From contig JACOQA010000005.1 in assembly GCA_014297435.1 (NCBI GenBank), positions 1 to 62,909 on the forward strand: a stretch of 62,909 bases of DNA, read 5' to 3'. The DNA is from Candidatus Nanohaloarchaea archaeon. Its GTDB lineage: Archaea > Nanohalarchaeota > Nanosalinia > Nanosalinales > Nanosalinaceae. The position numbers were made by a program, and so were the translations under genes. This document shows, piece by piece, positions 49,941 through 59,150 of the stretch; position 1 is the stretch's first letter; each line of letters begins with the position of its first letter. The notes under the pieces are model-generated. The model did not search any database, was not told the origin of the DNA, and saw only the letters and a list, made by a program, of their open reading frames with translations.

Positions 49941-51158
49941 TTAGAGGAAGAATGTTGTCGCAAGGTATCCTATCGCGAAAAGCACAGCCATGTGTTTGAA
50001 ACCTGCTTTTAGCTCTCCCTCTGCAAGTTTCCCGATAATCAATCCTGAAAAGATCGCTTGGAAGTAGACAAGCCTGGAGAACCATGAGTTGTAAAGATTG
50101 ATGTTTTGCTGCAGGCTTGCTCCGCCTCCTCCGCCTCCAAGAACTGAGAAACCTCCTGAACCTCCTAGAGATTGCTGTGCGTCAGCAAGGTTAGGCAAAA
50201 GATAGTTTGTAAGGGCTACAAGGATGCCTATGAATATGAAGAATACGATATATCCGGTAACCATCTCTCCGTAGAGCTGTGATTCTCTTTCCTCCTTTAA
50301 TTGTTTGATAGTTCTAATGTTATCGCCAACAGATTCTAGTACGTCTTGAATATTTCCGCCGGAGCTGTATGCCTGTATAATTGTGTCCACAGATCTTCTT
50401 ACCACGTCGGAATGTGTTTCTTCCGCAAAGTTCTGGAGAACATCTTGGAAAGGCACGCCCCAGTCAAGCTGTGCGTTCATCTTCTCAATTTTTTCGTCTA
50501 GTGGACCGTAGCTTCCGGTCTCGGTGTTCTGAATTGCTTGAGGCAGGGACATTCCTGCACGTGTTCCTTCAACGACGTCTCTCAGAAATTCGGGGAACTT
50601 CTCCTCCATCTTCTTCCTGGCGATGTACTGTTCGTACTTAACATACATTATTGGTGCAGCCATCAGTAGAAGTGAGAACAGGTTAAAAAGTACGAACATC
50701 AGCTGCTGGAAGTTAGTCTGTGAGGTAACTTCGGCATCCACAAGGGCTTGAGACTGGAAACCGATACTCGGTCTTGTAATTCTAACTGTGTTGTTGACCT
50801 GAATATTTTCAGAACTAGGCTTGATGAGCGCGGTTCTAGAATTTACGCTCTCCACGCTCTCTCCATTAAAATAGACTTCCACTCCGTTTCCTGAAGAAAC
50901 GTTACTGAATGTTAAAGAGATAGTGGTTCCTTTCGCAAGCGAAGGCTCGTTAATTTTGAATTCAAAGCTAGCATCTTGCTCGTTGTCGATAGGCATAGAT
51001 TTATCGAGTTGGAATTTTACCATGTTCTGCTGGTTCTGATGGAGGTTGAACAGCATCAAAGAAGCTCCAACTATGAAGGCTACGGAAATAAGGAGGATCA
51101 GCCTCTCGTTCTGCCTCCAGAAGTTCTTCGCCTTCAGTTTCATTCTCTTTTTGTTCAT
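49941..51158 (-). CDS. Pilus membrane platform protein (TadC/ArlJ-like), second subunit
   Basis: 405 residues. One N-terminal helix (LILLISVAFIVGASLMLF), an extracytoplasmic beta domain of about 110 residues, then a type II secretion F domain (EFLRDVVEGTRAGMSLPQAI and SSGGNIQDVLESVGDN) with three more helices. A loop of GGSGGFSVLGGGGGGA is unusual between helices. It works with the neighbouring platform protein to anchor pilus assembly. Last gene of the motor operon; one base from the upstream gene. Confidence 0.85.
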   Translation of the reverse strand: MNKKRMKLKAKNFWRQNERLILLISVAFIVGASLMLFNLHQNQQNMVKFQLDKSMPIDNEQDASFEFKINEPSLAKGTTISLTFSNVSSGNGVEVYFNGESVESVNSRTALIKPSSENIQVNNTVRITRPSIGFQSQALVDAEVTSQTNFQQLMFVLFNLFSLLLMAAPIMYVKYEQYIARKKMEEKFPEFLRDVVEGTRAGMSLPQAIQNTETGSYGPLDEKIEKMNAQLDWGVPFQDVLQNFAEETHSDVVRRSVDTIIQAYSSGGNIQDVLESVGDNIRTIKQLKEERESQLYGEMVTGYIVFFIFIGILVALTNYLLPNLADAQQSLGGSGGFSVLGGGGGGASLQQNINLYNSWFSRLVYFQAIFSGLIIGKLAEGELKAGFKHMAVLFAIGYLATTFFL

Positions 51159-51159
51159 T

Positions 51160-52083
51160 TTAGTCCACCGTTAGTGCGAGGAAAGCCACGAATAGAGAGT
51201 TTATTGCCGGAATTATTATGTGTACGCCAAGCCACATCAAGTCTCTGATAGCGAAACCAGCAATAGAACCGCCTAGAAGGTTCATAACTGCCAGCACAAC
51301 TACAAGGAAGACGGGTGCCGCGATAAGTATGGCAGTGTAGAACGAGGCATAGGTTGAAAGTTTTTCGATCTCTTTTTCCCGTTCCATGTTGTAATCAAAC
51401 AAGGCTTCATCTGCTTTTTCGTTGATGTAGGACTCAAGATCGCCTCCTGTTTCAACTGTCGAAATTATGCCGTAAAGCACCTCGCTCCAGTCCTCTGAAG
51501 GTGATTTCTCAGCTACTTCCTTTAGAGCGGTTGTAAGATCTTCCCCAAAAACGTTTACCCGACGAGAGATCTCCTCAGCCTCGTCAGAAATACCTCCGTA
51601 TTCATCAAAAGTTGTCAGGAGTTCGAACATCGACTTTGGAGGAATTCCGGATGTCGCAATTGCCCCTAAATGGTTTAACGCAAAAGGAAGGTTGTCATCG
51701 ATATCCTGTTTCCTTGACTTAGCTTTCTGGGATGGATAGATATACATGAAACCGAAGATCGCTAAAGCCAAAGCCAACGGCACTCCTACTATAAATCTAA
51801 TGGCGGTCAATAGACTGAAGCCGCTAGAAATCGAGAAAACTATACCGCCCAGCAATCCTACAAACGCGGCGAAGCAGCTGAAAAGAAATGCTTTAGACAT
51901 GTAAGTCCTGAACAGCACATCCATGTCTGCTTCTTTCAGGTCCTGTTTTACGTCCTGAAAACTATCTGAGTACTTGTCAACAGTCGGTCCGAATAATGCA
52001 TTGGCTGCGGCATTTATATTATCTGTCTTAGAGGCCTGCTTAAGCCTATCCGAGAAATTTGATTTGAACGGATCGTGGCTCAT
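51160..52083 (-). CDS. Pilus membrane platform protein (TadB/ArlJ-like), first subunit
   Basis: 307 residues. Cytoplasmic N-terminus, two central helices, a T2SF domain (LPFALNHLGAIATSGIPPKSMFELL and STVETGGDLESYINEKAD) and C-terminal helices. Archaella use one fused ArlJ; here two half-platform proteins are encoded in tandem, as in Tad/Aap-type pili. Its start overlaps the end of the KaiC-like gene by 4 bp. Confidence 0.85.
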   Translation of the reverse strand: MSHDPFKSNFSDRLKQASKTDNINAAANALFGPTVDKYSDSFQDVKQDLKEADMDVLFRTYMSKAFLFSCFAAFVGLLGGIVFSISSGFSLLTAIRFIVGVPLALALAIFGFMYIYPSQKAKSRKQDIDDNLPFALNHLGAIATSGIPPKSMFELLTTFDEYGGISDEAEEISRRVNVFGEDLTTALKEVAEKSPSEDWSEVLYGIISTVETGGDLESYINEKADEALFDYNMEREKEIEKLSTYASFYTAILIAAPVFLVVVLAVMNLLGGSIAGFAIRDLMWLGVHIIIPAINSLFVAFLALTVD

Positions 52084-52718
52084 TGAACCTTGATTCCATC
52101 GTTTTTGAAGACGTATTTGTGGACGCCGTGACTGTAGTCGGAACCTCGAAGCTTTTTAACAAAAATTTGTCTCTCTATCCGTCCCTTGTTTCTCCGAACC
52201 TCCATTTCAATAATCCCGTCAGCTATCTCTTCTTCAATCTCCGTAGCTTCTCCTTTTTCCGCAACTAACAAGGTTGTGGCATTAAGGTTTCTCAACTCCT
52301 TTTTGATCGACAGCAAGTTTTTCCTGACGTCTTTTCTTGAGTCTATGTAGAGGTCAAGGTCGGTTATCGGATCTATAACTACGCGTGAAGCGTTATTTTC
52401 CTTGACGCTCCCACGTACCATGTCAGGAACTTGTTCGCTCCGGTAGGGGTCCATTTTTCTGATGTTTATGCTGTTGTCTTCTACCTGTTGGTCGAAACGC
52501 CAATCGAACGTATTTGCCCTAAGTATATCGTCTTCAGTTTCCTGGAAAGATACGAACAAACCATTTTGTCCGTTTACGGCACCTCTGTAGAGAAATTCAA
52601 GTCCGAGGTTGGATTTTCCAGCTCCAGGCTCCCCTTTTATCAGTATCATCTGTCCTTCGGGCACGCCTCCGCCTATAAGTTTATCGAAGTTGTGGATTCC
52701 GGTCTGGATCTTTCTCAT
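52080..52718 (-). CDS. KaiC/ArlH-like ATPase of the pilus operon
   Basis: 212 residues, single RecA-fold domain: Walker A KGEPGAGKSNLGLEF, Walker B SRVVIDPITDL, and the end RGSDYSHGVHKYVFKNDGIK typical of KaiC-type ATPases. In archaella ArlH regulates motor assembly with ArlI; a KaiC-like protein in that position suggests the same role. It is placed between the secretion ATPase and platform genes with overlaps of 4 bp or gaps of 3 bp. Confidence 0.8.
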   Translation of the reverse strand: MRKIQTGIHNFDKLIGGGVPEGQMILIKGEPGAGKSNLGLEFLYRGAVNGQNGLFVSFQETEDDILRANTFDWRFDQQVEDNSINIRKMDPYRSEQVPDMVRGSVKENNASRVVIDPITDLDLYIDSRKDVRKNLLSIKKELRNLNATTLLVAEKGEATEIEEEIADGIIEMEVRRNKGRIERQIFVKKLRGSDYSHGVHKYVFKNDGIKVQ

Positions 52719-52721
52719 TTT

Positions 52722-54704
52722 TTAAGCCTCGAAAGGGTTGTCTCCTGTTTTTTCCTCGCCTTGGAAAGGATTTTCATCTTTCTCATCGTCAAAGCGGACT
52801 TCATTAATTTTTTCTCTTTCAGCCTTTAATTTCTGCTCTAGTTCTGCAACAGGATTTTTCTCAGATCTTTTCTTATGATCTACAGGTGTTTTGGAATGTA
52901 TCTTAGTTTTTTCGTTCTTTTCCGCTCCTTTTTCTGTTTTCTCTTTATTCTCGCTGGCTTCTTGCTCTACCTCTGTCTCGAAGTTGTCTTTCAGAGATTG
53001 CTCTTTCTCCATTGCCTCATCAAGACCTTTCCTGTCCCTAGATATATCGACCTTCTCCTCAGCCTCTATAATGTCGTCTAGGGTATATTCGTCTTCCTCG
53101 GAGTTAACCATCTTCAGAATCTCGTCTTTGTTCTTGTAGTATTCGGCGATAATGTCTGAAACAGTATGGAAGTCCTTTACTCCTTTATCCTGAAGCCACT
53201 TGAGAACCTTGGTTCTACGTTCCATTTCGGTTTTAAGCTTCTGTTTGGAGACTCCGAAGTCCTTCGAGATCTGGTCGAAAAGATAAGGCTCTCCTCTCTT
53301 GTTGAAACTGTCGTCAATCGCAGTCCATGAAAACGCTTCATTTGTTCTTGCTGAAGCCGATTCACCTACAACCTTCTGGAGCTCGTGAACGCCTTTGGCT
53401 CTTCTCGCCGACTTTTCAACACCTTTTGCGTGTGTCATTATAACCATGACATCGATAGCTTCAATTAAGGCTGGAGAAAGCGAAATTGGAGGTGTAATCA
53501 ATCTTTTGACAACGGCGTTTGGCGAGGATGCGTGCATAGTACCTATCGACGGGTGTCCAGAGGACATACCCTGGAAAAGAACTGATGCTTCTTCTCCTCT
53601 GACCTCTCCGACCACAACGTAGTCAGGGTTCTGTCTGAATGACTCTTTAAGTAGCTGGTCCATGTCCACGTCTCCCTGGCTTGATGTACCAAACATTTCA
53701 CGGGTAACTGAAGGAATCCAGTTCTCGTGAGGTAGTTGGAGCTCACGCGTATCTTCAATAGATACGATCTTATCTTCTGGAGGAATGAATGAAACGATAG
53801 AGTTGAGGAAAGAAGTCTTCCCGGTCGCTGTTCCTCCACATACAAGTATTGACTGGTTGTACTGCTGGCAGATCCACATGTAAGCCATCAGCTCTGCATT
53901 TGCTGTTCCAAGATCCATTATATCAATCGCTGAGAAAGGAGTGTCCTGGAACTTCCTTATAGAGAAAGTAGGACCGTGTGCTGTAACGTCCTCGGTCAGT
54001 GAGGCGTTAACACGAGAGCCGTCGGGTAAGGCGCCGTCAAGCAAAGGATTTGCGTATGAAACATAGCGACCACATCGCTCTGCTAACTTAATAACAAGGT
54101 TTTCAAGCTTGTCGCCATCGTCAAACGATATATCTGACTTAACCGATCCAAACTCGCTGTGGACAGCGAAAATAGGAGTATTTGTTCCGTCGCATCCAAG
54201 ATCCTCTATGTAAGGGTCATGCATGAAAGGCTCTACTTTTCCTAATCCAACAAAGTCTCTGTAGATGTAGTAGAGTATCTTGTCGTGTTGTTCCTCCGAT
54301 AGACTGATACCTAGTTCGAGAAGAAGCTCGTTTATTTTATCCTGAAGGTAGTCGATAATCTTCTCTCTTCCGTCTAAGGAGCTTAGAGAGACATCAATTT
54401 TTTCCGAAAGATTGTCTTTGATCTTGTTAAGTGCTTCCTTGTCCGCCTCCTCAAGTTCAGGTTCTATAATTCTGTAAAGAAGCTCTTTATTATCCTTATT
54501 CCACTTTATATGTGCATAAGCAAAAGGCTTGATCAGAGGGTACTTTACATCGACATCAGCCATCTTTTCAATGTTTGAAGTAATCTTTACGTCTTTCTGG
54601 TCGCTTAAAGTAAAGTCTATCCGCTCCCCGGTGTTCTCAAAAGCTAAATCTCTAGAGTCTTCCTCATCCGATAAAGCCTCTTTGATTGAGTCGACCAGTG
54701 ACAT
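52722..54704 (-). CDS. Type IV pilus/archaellum secretion ATPase (TadA/ArlI family)
   Basis: 660 residues. Core at about 130-480: DPYIEDLGCDG, Walker A CGGTATGKTSFLNS, Asp box IVSIEDTRELQLP, Walker B PDYVVVGEVRGEEA and His box GTMHASSPNA. A C-terminal, non-family extension of about 140 residues is almost entirely charged (E/K) and ends with two N-P-F tripeptides (ENPFQG and DNPFEA). It powers pilus assembly. First gene of the motor operon. Confidence 0.93.
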   Translation of the reverse strand: MSLVDSIKEALSDEEDSRDLAFENTGERIDFTLSDQKDVKITSNIEKMADVDVKYPLIKPFAYAHIKWNKDNKELLYRIIEPELEEADKEALNKIKDNLSEKIDVSLSSLDGREKIIDYLQDKINELLLELGISLSEEQHDKILYYIYRDFVGLGKVEPFMHDPYIEDLGCDGTNTPIFAVHSEFGSVKSDISFDDGDKLENLVIKLAERCGRYVSYANPLLDGALPDGSRVNASLTEDVTAHGPTFSIRKFQDTPFSAIDIMDLGTANAELMAYMWICQQYNQSILVCGGTATGKTSFLNSIVSFIPPEDKIVSIEDTRELQLPHENWIPSVTREMFGTSSQGDVDMDQLLKESFRQNPDYVVVGEVRGEEASVLFQGMSSGHPSIGTMHASSPNAVVKRLITPPISLSPALIEAIDVMVIMTHAKGVEKSARRAKGVHELQKVVGESASARTNEAFSWTAIDDSFNKRGEPYLFDQISKDFGVSKQKLKTEMERRTKVLKWLQDKGVKDFHTVSDIIAEYYKNKDEILKMVNSEEDEYTLDDIIEAEEKVDISRDRKGLDEAMEKEQSLKDNFETEVEQEASENKEKTEKGAEKNEKTKIHSKTPVDHKKRSEKNPVAELEQKLKAEREKINEVRFDDEKDENPFQGEEKTGDNPFEA

Positions 54705-54748
54705 CTCTAGTTGAAATTAAGGAGGGCTGTTAATAATGGTTGCTAACT

Positions 54749-56383
54749 CTACATCTCGTCTAGGGGCTCGATTCCCATAAGATTCAGTCCTTGATCGGTC
54801 ACATCTACGAAAAGCTCGACAACTCTCAACCGTCTTTTCGTAGTTTTCTCGTCCTCTCCCAACACGGGGCAGTCATGGTAGAAGCTATTGAACTCCTCTG
54901 AAAGAGTTGAGAGGTAGTTCGCGATCTTCGCAGGATCTCTTTGATCTCCCGCTGCTTCTACTTTTGAAGGGAACTCTGCCAACTTCTTCAACAAACGATA
55001 TTCTCCCTGATGTATCTCTCCTAACAACTCGCCTTCCTTCTCCGTTTGTTTCAAAATGCTCTTCGCACGTACGTTAGAATACTGAAGATAAGGTCCGGAA
55101 TCGCCCTCAAATGAAAGAACGGAGTCCCAGTCGAATTCTATGTCCTTCTGTCGAGAAACAGAAAGATTAGCGTATTTTATAGCGCCTAAACCTACTTTTT
55201 CGGCATTATCGATATCTTTGTCCTCTATCCTTTTCTCTGCCTCCTCCTCTGCTTTGTCCATAACCTCTGAAAGCTCGATAATGTTCCCTTTGCTTGAGGA
55301 CATAGAGCCTTCTTCAAGATGAAGCATTCCGTATGAGATGTGTTCGTTCTGCATCTCATTGAATCCAAACATCTCTGCTGTTTCGAAAAGCTGTTGGAAG
55401 TGTAGATCCTGTTCTGAAGCAACTATATACAGGTTCTGATCGAAACCTTCCTTCTCCCTTTTCTCAATATTTGCGATATCACGAGAAATGTAAAGTGTGG
55501 AACCATCACTTCTTTTGACGACTGTAGAAGGAAGATCATCAAACTCGACGTAAACACTGCCGTCATCGTCCTTTTTGAAAATACTTTTTTCGAGTCCTTC
55601 TTCGATTATTTCGTCGGCTCTCTCCGCAACCACGGACTCTCCGGTCCAGCGGTCGAACTTGATACCCATTCTCTCGTATTCTTTCTCGTTGTACTCGATT
55701 GTGGCTTCTCTAAACTTTTCCCAGATCGAGAAAGCCTCATCATGACCTTCCTCTATCTTTTTCGACCATTCTCGGGCTTTCTCCTGTGTCTCCTCGTCGG
55801 CTTCCTGGTTCAGCTTGACGTAGAGGCTGTACATATGCTCCATCGGGTTTTTCTCAAACTCTTCTTCCGATCCCCAGAGCTTGTATGCGTAGATCGTCTG
55901 GCCGTGTTTTGTTCCCCAGTCCCCGATATAGTTCTCTGAAGTTACGTCGTAACCTAGGAAACGCATAATTCTCTGGATTGAATCTCCTAGAACGTTGTTT
56001 CTGAGGTGACCGATGTGCATAGGTTTCGCGAGGTTAGGTGAGGAGAACTCGACTAAGACCTTTCCCTCTCGTTCCTCAACACCCATCTTTTCTGATTCTA
56101 TGATCTGTTCTATTTCTTCTGCGTAGTATTTTTTGTCTAGAAAGAAGTTGAGGTAGCCTGGTCCTGCCACATCAACCTTTCTAACAAAACCGAGTTCTTC
56201 AAGAGCTTCCGCTGCCTCTTCAGCTAGCTGCCGAGGATTTACTTCTTTCTCTGATGCTGCCTTCATCGCCGGATATGCGAAGTCGCCATGCTCCGGTTCA
56301 GGCAGTTCAATATCATCGACATCTACTTCTGCTTCAAGTGTTTCGGAAAGTTCTTCCGCCAACGTCTTTTTGATCTGCTTCAT
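54749..56383 (-). CDS. argS: Arginyl-tRNA synthetase
   Basis: 544 residues, class I. N-terminal Add1 tRNA-binding domain, then FSSPNLAKPMHIGHLRNN with the HIGH motif at 120-123, DWGTKHGQ, the KMSKS counterpart MSSSKGN and the DALR anticodon-binding domain at the end. It joins arginine to tRNA-Arg; a tRNA-Arg(UCU) gene lies 2 kb away. Length is normal. Confidence 0.95.
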   Translation of the reverse strand: MKQIKKTLAEELSETLEAEVDVDDIELPEPEHGDFAYPAMKAASEKEVNPRQLAEEAAEALEELGFVRKVDVAGPGYLNFFLDKKYYAEEIEQIIESEKMGVEEREGKVLVEFSSPNLAKPMHIGHLRNNVLGDSIQRIMRFLGYDVTSENYIGDWGTKHGQTIYAYKLWGSEEEFEKNPMEHMYSLYVKLNQEADEETQEKAREWSKKIEEGHDEAFSIWEKFREATIEYNEKEYERMGIKFDRWTGESVVAERADEIIEEGLEKSIFKKDDDGSVYVEFDDLPSTVVKRSDGSTLYISRDIANIEKREKEGFDQNLYIVASEQDLHFQQLFETAEMFGFNEMQNEHISYGMLHLEEGSMSSSKGNIIELSEVMDKAEEEAEKRIEDKDIDNAEKVGLGAIKYANLSVSRQKDIEFDWDSVLSFEGDSGPYLQYSNVRAKSILKQTEKEGELLGEIHQGEYRLLKKLAEFPSKVEAAGDQRDPAKIANYLSTLSEEFNSFYHDCPVLGEDEKTTKRRLRVVELFVDVTDQGLNLMGIEPLDEM

Positions 56384-56649
56384 GGTATCGGCTTGTAGAG
56401 TTATCTTATTTAAGGTGTGGAGCAGTTTCTAGGTCTTCAAGCCGTAAGAAAAAGAGCTCTCGATTTCCAGTTCTTTGATTTTCTGATTCAGGGCATCAAG
56501 CTCTGTCTCCCATTTTTTACAGAAGTCTTTCACATCCACCAGAATTGTCGGTACTTCTCATATAGTGAAACTATGAGAACGAATTATAAACAGGTGAAGT
56601 CCAGAACTACGACAAAGACTACAAAAGTGTTGTATTTGAAACAAATTCT
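56384..56649. other. 266-bp intergenic region with an inverted repeat
   Basis: Contains one weak small frame (56429-56539, minus). An imperfect inverted repeat, TCTCATATAGT with ACTATGAGA around GAA, lies at 56556-56578, followed by an ATTATAAAC box before the ACT-domain gene. Confidence 0.4.
56429..56539 (-). CDS. Candidate 36-residue coiled-coil protein
   Basis: From a GTG at 56539: MDVKDFCKKWETELDALNQK, then a heptad-like KIKELEIE and stop. The lack of ATG and small size keep confidence low; amphipathic regularity is the only support. Confidence 0.3.
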   Translation of the reverse strand: MDVKDFCKKWETELDALNQKIKELEIESSFSYGLKT

Positions 56650-57180
56650 ATGTCGGTAGCCGCCAAAGTCGAACTATACGTATCGAAACGCCCATACATC
56701 AAGGAAGCACTTGCAGAAGGCTTGGTAAACTACAGCGCTTTAGGCAGAAAAATCAGTAAGGAGAAAGACGTTGAAAGCCTTGAAGCCGTAAAAGCCGCGC
56801 TTTCCCGATATGAGGATCATGTATCCGAAGTAAGGGAGGAAAGAAGGGGAGAGGTCGTCGAAGTTCTTTCGGAAACAGATCTGGAAATAAAAACCGGTGT
56901 AAAAGTTGTCAAAGCTGAAGCAAAAAATGCTATAATTAACGCAGAGACTAAAAACGGTCATACATCAGTTCTTTCAGGTAGTGGAATGGCTTTAATTAGT
57001 CTTGAAAGCCCAGAAAAGCTTGAAGAAACTCCGGGAGTACTTGAATTCATTCTTTCCTCTTTAGCCGCTGAAGGGATTAACGTAGACCATTTGATATCCT
57101 GTCGTGAAGACACTCACCTTGTTGTGGAAGGTTCTCAGGCCTCTGAAGCTCTGGAGGTCTTGAGGCAGAGAATCAGGTAA
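56650..57180 (+). CDS. ACT-domain regulatory protein
   Basis: 176 residues. A helical N-terminal part (KRPYIKEALAEGLVNYSALG) resembles a small HTH found in haloarchaeal homologues. The C-terminal ACT-type fold follows: GMALISLESPEKLEETPGVL, an alternating strand/helix, and REDTHLVVEGSQASEALEVL. ACT domains bind amino acids or other small ligands. Target unknown. Confidence 0.7.
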   Translation: MSVAAKVELYVSKRPYIKEALAEGLVNYSALGRKISKEKDVESLEAVKAALSRYEDHVSEVREERRGEVVEVLSETDLEIKTGVKVVKAEAKNAIINAETKNGHTSVLSGSGMALISLESPEKLEETPGVLEFILSSLAAEGINVDHLISCREDTHLVVEGSQASEALEVLRQRIR

Positions 57181-57218
57181 AAACAGCAAATAAGTATTTT
57201 CACATTTCAGGTTTTTCC

Positions 57219-57614
57219 GTGGATACGGAAGAACTGTATGATAGGGTGGTTGAAGGGGTTTATTCTCAAGCCGATATTGCAATAGGTCCTGCAACAGGCT
57301 TTGCGTATCAAGCCGCCGATTATTCTGAGTTAGAAAGGCAGGGGTGGGACAAGCCAGCCCATGCTGTAGTTTCCTTCAGTATTTCCCGTGCCTCGATGAA
57401 AGCTGCTGAAATGTTTAGAGAAGATCCTTCTTTAGGTGAAAAAGCTGGCTGGGCTTTCGCAACAGTTACTCTGGCGGGTCTCTACAGGGAGTTCGAAATG
57501 AACTCGGCTCCAGATCCTTTAGATATGGCGGCTAACTACGCTGGATGGATAGGCGCTGTTAGATACGAAATGTACGAACCTGAGAACGACTACGGAGAGT
57601 CGAATCTAGACTAG
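57219..57614 (+). CDS. Hypothetical small protein, possibly VanZ-like
   Basis: 131 residues from a GTG at 57219. The segment WDKPAHAVVSFSISRASMKA has the D-K-x-x-H shape of VanZ/YjdF-type membrane proteins, and two moderately hydrophobic helices follow, but true membrane segments are weak. Convergent with the arginase-family gene, 9-bp overlap. Confidence 0.5.
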   Translation: MDTEELYDRVVEGVYSQADIAIGPATGFAYQAADYSELERQGWDKPAHAVVSFSISRASMKAAEMFREDPSLGEKAGWAFATVTLAGLYREFEMNSAPDPLDMAANYAGWIGAVRYEMYEPENDYGESNLD

Positions 57615-58379
57615 CGTCTTTCCAAGCTTTTCGAATACTATTCTGGCGTTTTGCACTGTTCTATTTTCTTTGTCGAAGGGTGGTGCAACTTCAACCAAAT
57701 CGGCGTGATTTGGATCAACGGTTTCGATGACCCTTTCAACTTCTTCTAAACTTAGTTCTCCATCGGGGTAGCCGGTTCCTGGAGCTAGCCCCTGTTTCAA
57801 GACATCTATGTCGACGGAAAGATAAGTAGATTGTTCGCTGGAATCGAACTCTCCTAGAAACTTTTGAAGTTCATCTTGCTCGAACACTCTCAGATCATGA
57901 TCTTCTAGAAACTCTTCCTCATCGCCATCAATCTTTGTAATCCCAACAAACCATATTTCATCCTCCGAAAAACCGTTTTCAAGCAGTTCACGGACAACAA
58001 CATCATGAGAAACATGTCCTTTGACTTTCTCCTTTAAATCAAGGTGTGAGTCAAGCCAAATAAGCTGAAGATCCGGAAACTCTTGTTTCAAGGCTTTGAT
58101 AACAGGGAAGGAAACTGAGTGATCTCCTCCAATCGAAAGAAGAGGTTTCCCATAGTTTAGTAGATCTCTCGTGTTATGCTCTATTCTTTTATGTGTCGCC
58201 TCAAGATCGAACTCGTCAGGAAAAACCTCGTCGATCATGACCTTGTTCTTGAAGCTGAAGTCCTTTAGTAATGTTTTAGGGGCTTTCAAAGTTCCCTTTC
58301 TAGGATTTCTGTGGATTCCCATATCGGAGGGAAGTTTCTGGATTAGAATATCCGCTTCACTTGGAGACTTAACTTTCAT
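57606..58379 (-). CDS. Arginase/agmatinase family ureohydrolase
   Basis: 257 residues. Manganese-binding motifs in order: GGDHSVSFPV, LIWLDSHLDLKEKVKGH (D-x-H-x-D, with Ser in place of the common Ala), and LSVDIDVLKQGLAPGTGYPD. It hydrolyses a guanidino compound, most likely agmatine or arginine, to urea. An agmatinase would supply putrescine and, through spermidine, the deoxyhypusine synthase at 29 kb; that link is inferred. Confidence 0.85.
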   Translation of the reverse strand: MKVKSPSEADILIQKLPSDMGIHRNPRKGTLKAPKTLLKDFSFKNKVMIDEVFPDEFDLEATHKRIEHNTRDLLNYGKPLLSIGGDHSVSFPVIKALKQEFPDLQLIWLDSHLDLKEKVKGHVSHDVVVRELLENGFSEDEIWFVGITKIDGDEEEFLEDHDLRVFEQDELQKFLGEFDSSEQSTYLSVDIDVLKQGLAPGTGYPDGELSLEEVERVIETVDPNHADLVEVAPPFDKENRTVQNARIVFEKLGKTLV

Positions 58380-58425
58380 AAGGGGGACTCATTTAGTTTG
58401 TTAGATTTAGATTTCAAAATAGGTT

Positions 58426-58500
58426 CGGACCCGGAGGGATTTGAACCCTCGACAACGAGATTAGAAGTCTCGCGCTCTGTCCGGGCTGAGCTACGGGCCC
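58426..58500 (-). tRNA. tRNA-Arg (UCU)
   Basis: 75 nt on the minus strand. Acceptor GGGCCCG/CGGGTCC with one G-U pair, D-arm GCTC/GAGC, anticodon stem CGAGA/TCTCG with loop CTTCTAA (anticodon TCT), T-arm GAGGG-TTCAAAT-CCCTC, discriminator G, no intron, no CCA. Confidence 0.96.
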
Positions 58501-58538
58501 ATAGAGTTTTTCTAAAAGTTCCTTCTTTCCGGAACTTT

Positions 58539-58700
58539 TTAAGCCAGTATTCCCATGTGCAGTGCGATCTCAAGCACTACGATGCCTACTGAGAAGGCTA
58601 TAACCGACTTGGGATCGATCTCGATTCCGTTGTCGCCTTCGTAGTACTGTACGAGTCCTCCCTGGCTGGAAGGCATCTGCACCTGATTGTCTTTGGCCAT
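58539..58700 (-). CDS. Preprotein translocase subunit Sec61 beta
   Basis: 53 residues from the ATG at 58700; the longer open frame upstream runs through RNase P RNA and is not coding. MPSSQGGLVQYYEGDNGIEI, then IDPKSV and one C-terminal membrane helix (VIAFSVGIVVLEIALHMGIL): the archaeal Sec61 beta layout (P-x-S-x-A/G-G-L-x-x-[YF]-[YF]). It associates with SecYE. Confidence 0.85.
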   Translation of the reverse strand: MAKDNQVQMPSSQGGLVQYYEGDNGIEIDPKSVIAFSVGIVVLEIALHMGILA

Positions 58701-58758
58701 ACAAAGGTAGGGGGCTGAAACCTTCAAAAAGGTTGTTTCATGTTTTGAGTGAAAAACT

Positions 58759-59116
58759 GGTGGAGAAGGCGGTAAGCCCGATTCTGTTTCTACGACCGAA
58801 TTTAACTCCGGCGGAACCCTTTGAAGGGCTCCACGCTGCACCCGATTTTTCAGGGCTTGCCACACGGTTCGGACCACGTTTCAACGCTCCCCACCGAAAC
58901 CTCATCTAAGGATTCATCGTATAATCGATGGGACGTGTCGTTTCTGCTGCCCACGACCATGACTACACCCACTATTAAGTGAGCTTGTGCTTAGGTCTGT
59001 TCCTCCCGGAACACGGATCTTGGCATCCGCTCCGTACAATATGTGGTCGGGACTTTCCTCACTCAACGCTCTCATTTGAGACCTGCGCCAGCGGGATCGA
59101 CCACACCTTCTCCACA
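58759..59116 (-). ncRNA. rnpB: RNase P RNA
   Basis: About 358 nt on the minus strand. Helix P1 is TGGAGAAGG (59106-59114) with CCTTCTCCA (58761-58769). The universal GAGGAAAGTCC core is followed by CGACC near the 5' end. The 3' conserved segment AAACAGAATCGGGCTTACCGC precedes P1. It forms the catalytic subunit that trims tRNA 5' ends. It lies between Sec61 beta and a membrane wHTH gene. Confidence 0.93.
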
Positions 59117-59150
59117 CACGTTATAGAGCCGGAAAAGTTTTAACTCAAAC

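Noticed and set aside
58701-58877. N-terminal extension of the Sec61 beta frame
   Set aside because: It overlaps RNase P RNA and has no similarity to Sec61 beta; the family starts at the ATG of 58700.
58914-59117. 67-residue frame inside the RNase P RNA region
   Set aside because: The RNA is well supported by P1 and core motifs; the frame is incidental.
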